Assembly (NCBI GenBank): GCA_964430205.1
Contig: CAYSER010000008.1
Span: 1-32,469 of the forward strand
DNA length: 32,469 nt
From: CAJBLF01 sp964430205
Lineage (GTDB): Bacteria > Patescibacteriota > Gracilibacteria > Absconditabacterales > Absconditicoccaceae
Direction: 5' to 3'
Shown here: positions 8,384 to 17,076 of the stretch, piece by piece
Position numbering within the stretch: position 1 is the first letter of the stretch
Layout of the letters: every line of letters starts with the position of its first letter
Translations under genes and position numbers: made by a program
The notes under the pieces: generated by a model
The model's database searches: none
What the model was told of the DNA's origin: nothing
The model's input: the letters and a program-made list of their open reading frames with translations, nothing else

Positions 8384-8555
8384 TGTTTCTTATGTTTTTG
8401 TTTCTTGATGTATATGTATTTTCTATTAAATGTCAATTATTTTTGTTTTTTTATCTTTTTTCGTAAGGGGAGAAGCGACTGGTATATGTTAGTATTTGGA
8501 TAATTTCCCTTTTCTCTGTATACTTGTGTATGATTTTATCTTTTCTCCTTTTTTG

Positions 8556-9128
8556 ATGCCATCAACTAGAATATATTCCAGGCGAAAGTTCTATTTCCAG
8601 GTATTGTTAGTGATCTTTGGCTTATCGCTCGTCGCTTTCGGCTATCTCAGATTCCAGATGTTCCTGATGCAAAGGGAGATAAATGATAAAGATGCTACGC
8701 TCTCCGGTCAGGTCGCACAATTAGCGTCTTACAAGTTGCTTACTTGATACAATAAATTGCAAGCTGTGAAGATTCTCGAGGAGAAACAGATAGCCATGCC
8801 GCGATCCGATCATATCACCAAGGTCATAGCTATGCTTGAGGATCTCAAGAATATCGATACGAGCTCTTCGGACACCATAGTCCTTTCCGATTTCAATGTG
8901 AGCTTGGATAAGATCACGCTCAAGGGACAGGTCTCCAATCTCTTGCTTCTGTATTATTCCAATGAAGCGAAAGGGATTCGTTCTCTGATCGATAGATTCT
9001 CCAGCTTGGATTTTGTCAAGAATATCCGTATCCAGACCTATGATAGGGTCGGTGATAATAATTATTATGAATTCGTTTTAGATGCTAATGTCATCAACGA
9101 TGCAGGAACAGGCAGCGCAACAAAATAG
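8556..9128 (+). CDS. Type IV pilus assembly protein, PilN-like
   Basis: 190 residues, the first gene of the pilus cluster. A short basic cytoplasmic tail (MPSTRIYSRRKF) precedes one membrane helix (about residues 14-32, FQVLLVIFGLSLVAFGYL) and a coiled-coil-like region. The C-terminal domain has the pattern VSLDKITLKGQVSNLLLLYY, then LIDRFSSLDFVKNIRIQTYD, matching the ferredoxin-like domain of PilN (IxLxGxAxSxxxVxxFxxxLxxSxxFxxVxL). PilN and PilO form the inner-membrane alignment subcomplex of the type IV pilus. One TGA at 8745-8747 is read as Gly. The start ATG at 8556 leaves a typical short N-tail; a TTG at 8496 is possible. The end overlaps the next gene by 29 bases. No PilM is visible upstream. 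Confidence 0.7.
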
Positions 9129-9894
9129 TCCGCTCATCGAGAGATTGCTCGAAGAACAGCAACAGAAGAAGTCGTCCAATCTCGATAAGTTTGCGGAAAG
9201 CAATCAAGTGTTGATCACGACCTATAGGGTGGTCAATATCAGATATAGGATCTATTTTATCATGCTTTTGCTGGTGCTTGCACTTTTCGGCAATAATATC
9301 CTGCTTTCGGCTCGGGACACCTACCAATCCTTGCAGACGCAGATCCAGGATATCGATCTTAAGATTTCAGCGTTCGATGCTAAGAAACTCCAAGCTGACG
9401 CTGACCAACAGTTCATCCAGAAGGTCGAAGCACAGCAGGATACCATCATCTCCTGTCTCAATACCAGGACCGATTGTGCGGCTATAGATTCCTCTTTGAG
9501 AACGAATTTCTCGTTTGCGAGGTCTTATATCCAGCTCAACAATCTCACCGATCCTAAGATGTTCATCAACGAGAAGATCCTTCTCGCGAATATCAATGAC
9601 TATCTTCTTAAGGATGCTGAGACTAAAACCAAGAATGGCCTGATCAATAAGATCTCGATCTGAGAGCCAACCCAGTTCTATGGAAATCTCTATTATGTCC
9701 CGTTGAAACTCAATATCACCTTTGACACCAAGGATGCATTGCTCTCATTCATTGATAATGTAGAGAAGAAAGTGCTAGCTGATCCCGAATACCGTGTTCT
9801 CTATAAGATCGATAAAGTCAATTATGATATAGCCAATTATGTCACTCAACAGCAGGTGGATATCGATCTGAATGCATATTACTACACCGACTAA
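9100..9894 (+). CDS. Type IV pilus assembly protein, PilO-like
   Basis: 264 residues. A cytoplasmic N-terminus rich in Gln and Glu precedes one transmembrane helix (about residues 48-68, YRIYFIMLLLVLALFGNNIL), a periplasmic coiled coil (TYQSLQTQIQDIDLKISAFD) and a C-terminal alpha/beta domain (LKLNITFDTKDALLSFIDNV, NYVTQQQVDIDLNAYY), the arrangement of PilO. It would dimerise with the preceding PilN-like protein to link the cytoplasmic platform with the pseudopilus. A TGA at 9661-9663 reads as Gly and joins two stretches that would otherwise look like separate genes. The start chosen is ATG 9100; in-frame ATGs at 9082 and 9088 would lengthen the overlap with the upstream gene. A Cys pair (SCLNTRTDC) may form a disulfide. 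Confidence 0.7.
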
Positions 9895-9927
9895 TCCAGA
9901 ATTTACCATTTAAAATTCATTTTGTTT

Positions 9928-11061
9928 ATGGAAGAGAAGAAAGAACTAGAAAAAGCGTACAAAACTGGACCGATCGATGATCTCATTGTTTCGACGTTGC
10001 AGTCTATCGATAGATGAAGCTTCTGAACAAAGAATAAGATTCTGTTTTTCAAGGAATTGGCGTATCTGCTCAATGGATGAATCTCGATCTTCACTGCGAT
10101 CAATCTTATCTGAGATACCTCTGAGAACTTCGCTATCAAGGAGATAGCAAAGACCATCTCTGAATTCCTTAGTAGGGGGAAAAGCCTTTCCTATGCACTC
10201 AACAGACTCCCTGATTATTTCGATGTCGGTGATTATTCTCTTGTAAAGGCATGAGAGGCCTCTGGAGAACTTCCTATGATCCTCAATTCGCTCTCATCTG
10301 AATATCAATATCTCAAGGAGATGAAAAATAAATATATCGGCGCTTTGCTCTATCCTGCTATCTTGCTTGTGATAGCTATCGTTGCTGTGTTTACTTTGTT
10401 CTTGCTCGTCTTGCCCAATGTCTTCTCTATCGCAGAAAGCTTCTCTACCCTTGAATTGCCATGGATCACTAGAGCATTGCATGATGTTTCCATCTTCTTT
10501 CAGCATCAATGGAAGACTATGTTGTGAATTACCGCTGGTCTTTCTCTGCTAGCATGAGTATTCTTCTCTACCGACTTCTGAAAGAAACATCGGTTCCGTG
10601 TCCTGTTGAACATTCCTTTGATCGGCAAGATGACGAAATATTTATATATCGTCAAATTCTGCAGATATATGAAGCTTATGATGAATGCTGGTATGAGCTA
10701 TATCCAGACATTCCAGCTCTTGAGGGATATTCTTGATATCCCTGCCTATCATGAGATGATCGAACGTGTTTTGGTAGGATTGAATAAGTGAGAGAGCATC
10801 TACCAGGTACTGCAATATGAACGTGAACTTATCCCTTCTGATGTCGCCGTAATGATCAAAGTCGGCGAAGAGACTGCAAATCTTTCCAAATCTTTGGAGA
10901 ATGTGCTCCAGATGTATGAAGAGGACCTTAATACTATCATTATGCGCTCTTCCAAAATCATAGAACCGGTTATGCTTATCTTTGTCGGCTGAGTGGTCGT
11001 GATGATCGCACTCGGCATTTTCTGACTGATCCTTCAGATCATGCAGGGAGCGGGACTATAA
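9928..11061 (+). CDS. pilC: Type IV pilus inner-membrane platform protein PilC (T2SSF family)
   Basis: 377 residues, the platform that couples the assembly ATPase to pilin extraction. Both copies of the T2SSF domain are visible. The first begins LFFKELAYLLNGGISIFTAI and contains DYSLVKAGEASGELPMIL. The second begins IVKFCRYMKLMMNAGMSYIQ and contains VAVMIKVGEETANLSKSLEN. Three membrane helices lie at the expected places: ALLYPAILLVIAIVAVF, the segment after WKTML, and EPVMLIFVGGVVVMIALGIF near the C-terminus. By hand count 11 of 26 glycines are encoded by TGA, including one in the first conserved AGEASGE. Stop TAA. It lies 33 bases after the PilO-like gene, and a terminator-like hairpin follows. 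It resembles PilC more than GspF because of the pilin-gene context. Confidence 0.92.
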
Positions 11062-11106
11062 GACTCAACCACAAGCAGCAATGAGACATCATCATCTTCT
11101 CAAAGT

Positions 11107-11128
11107 CCCGGTATTCCGGGCTTTTTTT
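11107..11128 (+). terminator. Terminator-like hairpin inside the pilus cluster
   Basis: CCCGG-TATT-CCGGG followed by C and seven T, 45 bases after pilC and 68 bases before the next pilin gene. The 5-bp core is extended by weak AAAG/CTTT pairing. It probably gives partial termination, separating expression of platform and pilin genes. Confidence 0.65.
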
Positions 11129-11195
11129 GATGAAAATCATTGCAAATCCTGCTCCAATCACTACACTGGATACAGTATTTATTTTTTTCTCTTGC

Positions 11196-11687
11196 ATGAA
11201 AAAAGCATTCACGCTCATAGAGATCGTCATTGTACTCATTGTTATCAGCATCCTGATGGCCGCGACTATGAGCTTCGGTTCAAATCGTATCGTCGATCTC
11301 AAGGCACAATCGCTCAAAGAGCATTTCGTAGGGTATTACAATGAGATCTTCAGACAGAACCTCACGTCCAGCTTTCGTGATGGTATAAAATACCAATCAT
11401 TGACCGTTGCCTTCGCTACTGGTGTCAGTTATAGCACGGATCATCAAGCTCCTATTTCCGATCAGCAGCTTTCCGATATCGCTTTCAGCGGACTTCTCCT
11501 TGATAATCATCCATATCCCACTATTGATGTAGTATTCGCTCCCTATGTGCTTGGATGTTCTCTCGCTGCTGCGTCGGCTACGTGATCCCTATTCTCTTTC
11601 CACCTCATCGTGCCTCAGAATGGAAAGCAATATTGCTTTGAAATCGCTTCACAAACCTGTAAGCTGATCGAGACTACATGTAACTAA
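11196..11687 (+). CDS. Type IV pilin-like protein (prepilin)
   Basis: 163 residues with a class III signal: a short basic leader MKKA followed by FTLIEIVIVLIVISILMAAT, the N-terminal pilin helix with Glu at mature position 5. The residue before the cleavage site is Ala rather than the usual Gly. The C-terminal domain contains two Cys pairs (CSL..., then CFEIASQTCKLIETTC near the end), suggesting a disulfide-bonded D-region. One TGA at 11583-11585 reads as Gly. It overlaps in sequence neither neighbour; the next pilin-like gene begins 23 bases after its TAA. A longer in-frame start at 11127 exists but would put more than 20 residues before the leader, so the ATG at 11196 is preferred. Confidence 0.85.
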
Positions 11688-11710
11688 TGAATTTATTTTT
11701 GTATATAGGT

Positions 11711-12331
11711 ATGAAGAACAAGTCGGCATTCACCCTTATCGAAGTGATCATCGCGATCACGGTTTTCGCTATTGGCGTACTTGCGGTTCTTCGTCTCATT
11801 ACCCAGAATCTTGTTGCTGTGGATGCAAATCAACTGCGCACCACGGCTACGTTCTTGGCGAAAGAGTGATTGGAACTGGTATATAATATGAGGGATTCCA
11901 ACATCCATAAATGACTGCCTCGGGATTGCGTCTTACAGCCTTGATATCTCTCTGATCCTGATACCGCTTGCATGCGAACATTCTCTTCATGAATGGATAA
12001 TATCCTTCAGATCTCTTTCGCATCATGATCATCCTATACTTATGCACAACCGCTTCCTATGATTGATGATTTTTCCCAACTACGGTCATGAAATAGGTTG
12101 TATTATACGACCTGAGCCATCTGATGAAAATCTGTCTTCCGATATGCATATCTTTCATGAGCTACCGCATCACCGACGTATTTCGCTAGATATATCCTTT
12201 TCACTGGCGTCCGTGAATGATCGGACATCTTACCTCGCAATGCGATACTTAAAGTGGAATCTCATGTCCTTTATACCAAATGATCCAAGACGTGAGAGAT
12301 TGTCCTTGAAAGCCTCATAGGGAACCATTAA
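11711..12331 (+). CDS. Minor pilin-like protein, PilV-type
   Basis: 206 residues. The leader MKNKSA precedes FTLIEVIIAITVFAIGVLAV, with Glu5; the -1 residue is Ala. The pattern IGVLAVLRLITQN followed by LAKEGLELVYNMRD is typical of the PilV/GspI minor-pilin group (IGxxAxxxL...AxxxAxEGLExv). The body is rich in Ser, Tyr and Thr. There are many in-frame TGA codons read as Gly, including an adjacent pair inside TTGAIGGKS, so under the standard code only the first 60 residues would be recognised. Stop TAA. Minor pilins of this kind form the initiating tip complex. A 145-base gap with a 20-base tandem repeat follows. Confidence 0.82.
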
Positions 12332-12360
12332 GAAAAAGCGTAATGCTTTGTAGTGGATGG

Positions 12361-12407
12361 TAATGATAGTACGCGAATGATAATGATAGTACGCGAATGA
12401 TAATGAG
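12361..12407 (+). repeat. 20-base tandem repeat, about 2.35 copies
   Basis: The unit TAATGATAGTACGCGAATGA occurs at 12361-12380 and 12381-12400, followed by the first 7 bases of a third copy. It lies in the non-coding gap between two pilin genes. The copies are identical, so the duplication is recent or maintained. Confidence 0.95.
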
Positions 12408-12475
12408 TATGTATACCATAAGCCTATTAGATCGTCGTTAGAGAGTATCAGCATTTAATTTATCCGTTCTTTTAT

Positions 12476-13102
12476 ATGAAAAGAAAGTGATTCACCTTAC
12501 TGGAGCTTATCATCGTGATGATGATTCTCGGTATCCTTTTCGTCCTCTTATTGAGGACGTATAATCGGATAGCCACTATGGTGTTCCGTGTGCAGCAAGA
12601 GAAGGAAGTGGCTCAAGAGCTTATGCAGATCTCTCAGATTCTGCAGAATTTTGCTGATAGGGATGCTATCGATTATCCCAAGTATTTTGCTCTCTCATCC
12701 AAATGATTGGTAGATGTGCAGTGAGTCGCCGATGTCCTCTATCTGTCCTGAAAGGATGGTCAGATCAGTATTTATTCCAGCGGATCTCTCTGTACCGCTT
12801 CGACTGATGAGTATGTCTTCTCTGGCGGTGTATCGACCTGTTCCTTATATATGCTCGATGCTTGAGGTCATGAGATCCAGCTCACTAACCCAAAGAAGAT
12901 CGCAATCAGTCAGGTCCTTTTTAAGATCATCCCTTTTGCTTCCGAGTCTGATTATCTTTCAAACGATACCTTGTGCACTACATGAAATTATCTGCATTGC
13001 CTCAATGATCCGTGATTTCGGATGATATTCAAAGCATATAGCTCTAGTTACGGCAAGCAGCGAGCTACGCATGTCGTTGTGCCTTTCCAGCAATTCTTTT
13101 AG
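12476..13102 (+). CDS. Pilin-like protein with UGA-encoded -1 glycine
   Basis: 208 residues. The leader is MKRKG followed by FTLLELIIVMMILGILFVLL; the Gly required before the prepilin-peptidase cut is itself the TGA at 12488-12490. Read normally, the gene would end after four codons. Mature position 5 is Glu. The body resembles PilW/GspJ-type minor pilins (VFRVQQEKEVAQELMQISQI, then late beta-rich segments). Cys residues come in pairs (GSLCTASTDEY and STCSLYM; TLCTTGNYLHC). Stop TAG. It lies between two other pilin-type genes, each separated by non-coding DNA of about 150 bases. Confidence 0.85.
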
Positions 13103-13115
13103 TTCACCATATTTA

Positions 13116-13252
13116 CGATAAACATTCGATCCTTTCATGATAAAACGCCTTGCGATAAAAGTTCGCTGGCGCTCACGATAAAGACTTTACGACAAGCATA
13201 GGTATCAATGTATCGACTGAAAGTCTTTTATCATTTTATCTATCGTTTATCA
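13116..13252. repeat. Clustered (T/C)GATAAA motifs and inverted repeat
   Basis: The gap between the third pilin gene and the PilX-like gene holds four forward copies of (T/C)GATAAA (starting 13116, 13138, 13153, 13176) and three copies of the complement (13226-13233, 13234-13241, 13245-13252). GATAAAGACTTT (13177-13188) and AAAGTCTTTTATC (13220-13232) can form a long stem with one bulge. This could be regulator binding sites or a structured leader for the next gene. Confidence 0.5.
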
Positions 13253-13260
13253 ATCTCTCT

Positions 13261-14187
13261 ATGAAAAGGAAGTCAGGCAATATCAGTATCTTAGTCATCT
13301 TCGTCTTATTGGCTTCATCTCTCTTGGGTATCTTGGCCATGAATTTTGTCCAACAGATGATAAAATCTTCTGTTCTCGTGAATTCATATTATAAGGCATA
13401 TTATCTCTCCAAAGCGTGAATAGAGCTCTGACTCACGCAGATTCAGCATCGTGGCATCGGTTTTGAATATGTTGTCGCTACTTGAGATGCCATCGTCCAG
13501 GATAATTTCCCTCATATTCCTACGCTTAGCCTTTCTTCACATATCTCAGGCACTGCGCTTCTGCTGTCCAAGGAGTTCCGGCATGAGAGCGGTTGTCAGT
13601 ATCCTTATCTTCTCAATAGCGGTCAATCGCTCATCATCCCGCTTGTTAAAGAGCAACCTTTGTGATCGGTCAATGCCACGTTTCAATCCTGAATAGCGTA
13701 TACTAATCTTGCTGGTCTTTTTGCTGATGATAGGATAGAATTTATGGATGCTTCGCCTTGAGAGATAACATTCTGAATGCTGATACTTTCCGGGAATGAC
13801 CTGTCCTCCAACGGTATTTTCTTCAGGACATGAACGCTTGCTCAACCTTCGCTTTTCAGGCAACAATTCGAGACATATCTGCATACTATAGATTCTGCGA
13901 TCTATCCAGTCGAATCCCAGCTGTATAGCAGATATACGACATCTCGGCTTATAGAGAATCATTTTTCCATGTATTTCATGGTCTCCAATAATAGTGATAC
14001 CGTCAAGCATTTCTGTGTCCGTGTTTTGCAGAATCCTCTTCTCCCTTGACAGGTAAATGCATTGTCTACCGATGCTTTCTTTCTGCAGAGTAGATGAACC
14101 TATGGTGATCAGACGGTCGCTTTGGATGCTTCCTATGCACAACCTATTCCTGGATTCCTTTTCACTACCTATTCACCGACTTATTAA
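13261..14187 (+). CDS. PilX-like minor pilus protein
   Basis: 308 residues. A short basic N-terminus (MKRKSGN) leads into ISILVIFVLLASSLLGILAM, a single hydrophobic helix. This is followed by KAYYLSKAGIELGL, which matches the PilX N-terminal signature (YYLAxAGIExgl). There is no FTLIE motif; SGN at residues 5-7 could provide a variant cleavage site. The remainder is a large Ser/Thr-rich extracellular domain. Many TGA codons are read as Gly (for example in KAGIELG, where both glycines are TGA). Stop TAA. It is the last gene of the pilus cluster. PilX proteins belong to the minor-pilin tip complex and can mediate cell-cell contact, which would suit a host-attached lifestyle; that role is inference. 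Confidence 0.78.
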
Positions 14188-14300
14188 TCGTATTTTTATT
14201 TCATTGACTTTTTCTTTTGAATATATATTTTTTTGTTCTCCTGAAATAAAATATCATATCAACACCGCAAATATAAACACATACCAAAAAAAAGAACCTT

Positions 14301-15641
14301 ATGGACCTTACTTCATTATCTGCTGTTTCTCCTGTGGATGGGAGGTACGCGAATACGACAGCATCGCTTAGGGAATATTTCTCTGAGTTCGCTTTGATCA
14401 AGTATCGCTTTGCTATAGAGGCGACCTATTTCATCGCATTGGTGGATCGTCTTCCTCAGTTAGCGCATTTCCGCGATTACAGTGCTATCTCTGAGCTGCG
14501 GAAGCGGATCCCGTTATTCTCTCTCGATAATGCGCAATGCGTCAAGGATATCGAGAAGGAAATCAATCATGATGTCAAATCCGTAGAAAACTATATGCGT
14601 GATTTACTGGTTGATTATCCTGAAGAACGTGAATTCATCCATTTCGCGCTCACGTCTTTTGATACGGATGGCATGGCTCGTCCGCTTATGCTCAAGGACG
14701 CTCATATCAACGTCATCAAGCCTCTTTTGATGGATGTTCTCGTTTCGCTTGATGCGATGGCTAAAAAATGGCATACGCTACCTATGCTTGCCCATACCCA
14801 TGGACAGCCAGCATCGCCTACTACATTGGGCAAGGAGATCAATGTGTTCATACAACGTCTGAATAACCAGATCGTTCTTTTGGATGCCATTCCTTGGTCG
14901 GCTAAGTTCGGCGGCGCTACCGGTAATCTCAATGCTCATTATGTCGCTTACCCCGATATCGATTGGCATGCATTCGCGGATTCGTTCATCACCTCATTGG
15001 GTCTGGTACGTACGAAAGTCACTACGCAGATTGAACCGTACGATAATCTTGCTGCCTATTGTCATGCATTGATGCGGATCAACACCATTCTCATCGATTT
15101 CGTCCGTGACATTTGGACGTATATCATGCTGGAGTACTTAAAACAGAAGCCAAAACTAGGCGAGGTAGGCTCTTCGACGATGCCGCATAAGGTCAATCCC
15201 ATCGACTTCGAGAATGCTGAAGGGAACCTTGGCTTCGCGAATGCGATGCTTGATCATTTCGCTGCAAAACTTCCGATTTCGCGTCTTCAACGTGATCTGA
15301 GCGATTCTACGGTGATACGGAATATGGGCGTTCCTTTGGCGCATATGATGATAGCGTTCAATGCCATCCTCAAAGGTAATAGCAAGATCGATGTCAATAG
15401 CGCTGCTATCGATGCAGACCTTGGGGAGAATTGGGCTGTGCTCGCAGAGCCGATCCAGATTGTGCTCCGTCGAGAAAAATATCCAAATGCTTATGAGGCG
15501 CTCAAGAAGCTTACCCGTACGGGGCAGAAAGTTTCTTTAGAGCAATTACATGCCTTCATTGAATCGCTAGATATCCGACCTGAGGTCAAGGAAGAACTAA
15601 AATGCCTTACCCCATGGAACTATATCGGCGTTCCTCTTTAA
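14301..15641 (+). CDS. purB: Adenylosuccinate lyase
   Basis: 446 residues, full length. PurB cleaves adenylosuccinate to AMP and fumarate and SAICAR to AICAR and fumarate in purine synthesis. Family landmarks: SPVDGRYANTTASLREYFSE at the start, NHDVKSVE, HFALTSFDTDG (E. coli has HFACTSEDINN), HTHGQPASPTTLGKE, and the fumarase/lyase signature GSSTMPHKVNPIDFENAEGN with the catalytic Ser loop. It ends TPWNYIGVPL. It is of the E. coli-like PurB subgroup. All 17 glycines use GGN and none uses TGA, unlike the adjacent pilus genes, which suggests a different codon history. It is a single-gene unit: the pilus cluster ends 113 bases upstream and a strong terminator follows. Confidence 0.97.
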   Translation: MDLTSLSAVSPVDGRYANTTASLREYFSEFALIKYRFAIEATYFIALVDRLPQLAHFRDYSAISELRKRIPLFSLDNAQCVKDIEKEINHDVKSVENYMRDLLVDYPEEREFIHFALTSFDTDGMARPLMLKDAHINVIKPLLMDVLVSLDAMAKKWHTLPMLAHTHGQPASPTTLGKEINVFIQRLNNQIVLLDAIPWSAKFGGATGNLNAHYVAYPDIDWHAFADSFITSLGLVRTKVTTQIEPYDNLAAYCHALMRINTILIDFVRDIWTYIMLEYLKQKPKLGEVGSSTMPHKVNPIDFENAEGNLGFANAMLDHFAAKLPISRLQRDLSDSTVIRNMGVPLAHMMIAFNAILKGNSKIDVNSAAIDADLGENWAVLAEPIQIVLRREKYPNAYEALKKLTRTGQKVSLEQLHAFIESLDIRPEVKEELKCLTPWNYIGVPL

Positions 15642-15648
15642 ACATCTT

Positions 15649-15678
15649 TCGGCTGGGTATCCTAGCCGATTTTTTTTA
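15649..15678 (+). terminator. Rho-independent terminator of purB
   Basis: TCGGCTGGG/CCTAGCCGA (15649-15669) forms a 9-bp stem with one G-T pair and a TAT loop, followed by a run of eight to nine T. It begins 8 bases after the purB stop. Confidence 0.88.
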
Positions 15679-15679
15679 C

Positions 15680-15719
15680 AAAAAAAATCCGCCCTGCCTA
15701 CTTGCAGGCGTAGCGGATT
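15680..15719 (-). terminator. Rho-independent terminator of the minus-strand operon
   Basis: On the minus strand AATCCGC...GCGGATT pairs around an inner GCCT/AGGC stem, followed by a T run (plus-strand A at 15680-15687). It lies just beyond the TAG at 15741-15743 and back to back with the purB terminator. Confidence 0.8.
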
Positions 15720-15740
15720 CTTTCCCCGTATATGTATGTC

Positions 15741-16304
15741 CTATAATTTTCATAAGAGATCTTCCATCTTGCCTGCTTGTTCTTTTTTCGCTTTTTCTGC
15801 GACATCTTCCCTGTCTATCGTCTGCCTTACCGCGTCTCGTCTCTTGAGTCTCATCTCCCTTTCCTGATTGATGGTATTCTTCTCGTTCTCATCTTCTGAT
15901 TTGAGTGCGTGCAGGTTCATCTGCTCTTCGATATAGATCTCATACAATCTCAGGATCTGGAATGATCGTAGTTCGGAGACTGTCTTGACTACGCTTTGCT
16001 CTCCGCTCTTGACGGCGATATAGAGCTCCTTCTCTTTCTTCCCTTCCTCTTTCTTGAGCTCGTAGTCGCTGCTGAATGATCAGATCACTAGCTGTTCCAG
16101 CAGATCCCGATCGAAATCGTTCTTCAATTCCTCTGGGGTTTCGTAGGGCAGGGTCTCGAATTTAGAAAGATATTCCGTATATCGTCACTGATCCTTGATA
16201 TCTCATTGGATGGGACCGAATAAGCTTTCGTATTTCTCTACGATCTGTTTCTTTTCGGGTTTCTCTCTCAATTCTTCTATGAATGCCTGGAAATCGAAAA
16301 GCAT
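15741..16304 (-). CDS. Charged, helical hypothetical protein, 187 aa
   Basis: Not recognised. It is extremely rich in Glu and Lys: PEKKQIVEKYESLFGPIQ near the start, then KKEEGKKEKELY, then a C-terminal third predicted by eye to be long helix or coiled coil (KNTINQEREMRLKRRDAVRQ, EDVAEKAKKEQAGKMEDLLG). It has no signal peptide or membrane span. TGA codons are read as Gly, including one three codons before the TAG stop. It is the last gene of the yidD-fmt/MBL operon, 73 bases after the MBL-fold gene, and is followed by a terminator. An RNA-binding or scaffolding role is possible from composition alone. Confidence 0.72.
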
Positions 16305-16377
16305 TGTTGCTTCATAAATAGTAAAAAGTGTATTTTCTTACTGCATATATGTAACTATATTCCATCGCATTTCAATA

Positions 16378-17073
16378 CTATATTTCCATGCTCATCCCAT
16401 CGTATGCGATGATGACCTCCGGATGATCTTCCTTTAGTAAGGACTCTTTTCTTATCGATTCTTTCCCGAGATGCGTGAATATCATATGTCTGATCCCTTT
16501 CTTCTCGCATCGATGGATCTGTGTGGGAATCCTTGTATGTCCGAATAGCTGTTCTCATCTTTTCCTTACGAGATTCGCTGTGACGCATGAACCATCTCCG
16601 ATGTATCGATCGATGCCTTTCAGGATCTTCTCTTTCCCGATGATATCGATCAGGTCGGGATTATATATAAATGTTTTGCTTCCTATGGTTATCTTGAATC
16701 CGATTGCTGGGCATCTGATAGCATGGATCACTTGGTAGGGGAGTATTGATATCTTTCAGATCGTGAATCCTCTGCCGGGCGAAATCATCTTCCAATTCCC
16801 CGGCTTGTATCTTCCATACGTGAATGTCTCTTGGGTCGCATAGATAGGAATGTCTGTCTTTTCGTCTTTTATGGTCCATATATAATGATCCGGATGCGCA
16901 TGAGTGATCAATACTGCATTCGGATTGATCTCTTTCAGTGTTTTCTTGTGCAGTTCGCCGTAGTCTATGAGGAGCCTCTGATTCTTGTGTTCGATCAAAA
17001 GCGATGCATGATATCTATGCTTCGGTCATTTCTCTTCAATTTCTCCTTTGGTTCAGAGAAACGTGAGCTTCAT
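16378..17073 (-). CDS. Metallo-beta-lactamase-fold hydrolase
   Basis: 231 residues. The start MKLTFLGTKGEIE matches the first strand of RNase Z/PhnP-like MBL proteins, whose glycine here is TGA. HAHPDH at residues 58-63 is the zinc-binding HxHxDH motif. Further metal-ligand candidates are His117 in QVIHA, the Asp of NPDLID and the His of IFTHLG. The gene starts 3 bases after the fmt stop, so it is clearly in the same operon. Candidate substrates are nucleic acids (RNase Z-like, cyclic-phosphodiester) or small phosphoesters; the sequence does not decide. It is shorter than tRNase Z and lacks its exosite arm as far as I can see. Stop TAG. Confidence 0.82.
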
Positions 17074-17076
17074 GGA

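Noticed and set aside
12361..12407. CRISPR remnant
   Set aside because: Direct abutting repeats without spacers.
13546..14142. 198-residue open frame on the minus strand opposite the PilX-like gene
   Set aside because: Shadow frame; the plus strand carries the PilX-type N-terminus and fits the pilus cluster once UGA is read as Gly.
15750..15947. Stand-alone 65-residue gene
   Set aside because: It is the C-terminal part of the 187-residue gene 15741-16304; both limits are TGA or an internal Met.
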